Below are positions 13,106 to 13,506 of a stretch of DNA of 13,506 bases, piece after piece. Below the pieces are notes generated by a model. The model worked only from the letters and a program-made list of their open reading frames with translations, made no database searches and was not told the origin of the DNA. The translations under genes and the position numbers were made by a program. The stretch's first letter is position 1; each line of letters starts with the position of its first letter. Origin of the DNA: Candidatus Hydrogenedentota bacterium (lineage in GTDB: Bacteria > Hydrogenedentota > Hydrogenedentia > Hydrogenedentales > SLHB01); the NCBI GenBank assembly GCA_013349485.1, contig DUZM01000061.1:1-13506 (forward strand), in the 5' to 3' direction.

Positions 13106-13506
13106 CTAAGGGTTCCCTCGCCTCGACGCGTCGGGTTTGGTGCGCTCGCGCCACCGCCGTTCCAGTTCCGGGCGGGCCTTCCACCGCCGGTGAAGCCATA
13201 GCCATTGGCCGGGATATCTGCGCACCAATGCTTCGATGGCGTCCTGGCAGCGCTGCGAGTTGTTGATGAGGTCGGTGCGGAGATCGCCTGATCGAGCCAT
13301 CGAGATCTCGGGGAAAATCTCGAGTGCATAGCGTCCTGTGCTGTCACGGCTCATGGCCAGGACATGGATCGGGGCGCGCGCCCGTAAGGCTGCCAGAAGA
13401 GGTCCCGCCGTGCACCAACAAGGCTTGCCGAAGAACTTTGCGGGCACGCCGTTTTCTCTCGGGCTCTGGTCGATAAGAACGCCCACAATGAAGCCCGCTC
13501 TGAGCA
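13106..13506 (-). CDS. LpxL/HtrB-type lipid A acyltransferase, C-terminal part, cut by window edge
   Basis: The frame is open to the right edge; about 133 C-terminal residues of a protein usually about 300 long are visible. GFIVGVLIDQSPRENGVPAKFFGKP is the conserved DQ...G..FFG block of the LPLAT (lysophospholipid acyltransferase, LpxL/LpxM) family. The C-terminal PGQWLWLHRRWKARP is the characteristic end of this family. These inner-membrane-associated enzymes add secondary acyl chains to lipid A. The catalytic HxxxxD/E motif and membrane anchor would lie beyond the window. The segment TAGPLLAALRARAPIHVLAM matches the expected region before the terminal block. This implies a Gram-negative envelope. 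The exact acyl donor or position (LpxL versus LpxM versus LpxP) cannot be told. It is convergent with trxB. Confidence 0.88.
   Translation of the reverse strand, partial: LRAGFIVGVLIDQSPRENGVPAKFFGKPCWCTAGPLLAALRARAPIHVLAMSRDSTGRYALEIFPEISMARSGDLRTDLINNSQRCQDAIEALVRRYPGQWLWLHRRWKARPELERRWRERTKPDASRRGNP

Noticed and set aside
12226..13347. 373-codon open frame antisense to trxB
   Set aside because: trxB on the sense strand has every family motif. The antisense frame is Arg/His-rich and also runs into the lpxL-like gene in another frame.

Overview
The window looks like a contig fragment from an uncultured, GC-rich, Gram-negative bacterium, most plausibly of the Planctomycetes/Lentisphaerae/Hydrogenedentes type. 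Three features suggest this: a prepilin-like protein with a GGNVLFVDGHVEF-type C-terminal motif, of a kind very abundant in those groups; a sulfatase close to a beta-helix polysaccharide-lyase-like protein and a secreted hydrolase; and a LpxL/HtrB-type lipid A acyltransferase, which implies an outer membrane. The phylum is inferred from gene content. No rRNA, tRNA, CRISPR array, integrase or insertion sequence was seen.

Left part (1-4121), exported and envelope proteins. The C-terminal half of a sulfatase overlaps, by ATGA, a small lipoprotein that would become a c-type cytochrome but is split by a frameshift. Convergent to these is a secreted alpha/beta hydrolase. Divergent from the hydrolase is a pectate-lyase-superfamily lipoprotein whose ribosome binding site lies inside an inverted repeat.

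Middle (4122-6274). folD (one-carbon metabolism) has a good candidate promoter. It ends against a ~114-bp imperfect palindrome and a short convergent HEAT-repeat gene. A gene-poor stretch of about 670 bp follows. It holds a degenerate GGACG-type repeat tract and, at its right end, a previously unlisted micro-gene of about 31 codons that has a good Shine-Dalgarno, coding-like codons and a premature TAA at codon 5.

Right part (6275-13506). A two-gene operon on the minus strand encodes a TolB-like beta-propeller, possibly translated from a leaderless mRNA, and a metallophosphatase-like protein that has lost several metal ligands. Divergent to it, a prepilin-like gene with a structured leader is followed by an exported protein with a Zn-phospholipase-C-like start and TPRs. 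dCMP deaminase and thioredoxin reductase are divergent from a shared promoter region. The window ends inside a lipid A acyltransferase gene.

Housekeeping genes (folD, dCMP deaminase, trxB, lpxL-like) are interleaved with secreted, lineage-specific proteins. FolD and dCMP deaminase both feed thymidylate synthesis, but they are too far apart to be one operon. I see no single complete new system. The most notable signals are the two broken small genes, the palindromic element, and the altered metallophosphatase and Zn-PLC-like active sites.
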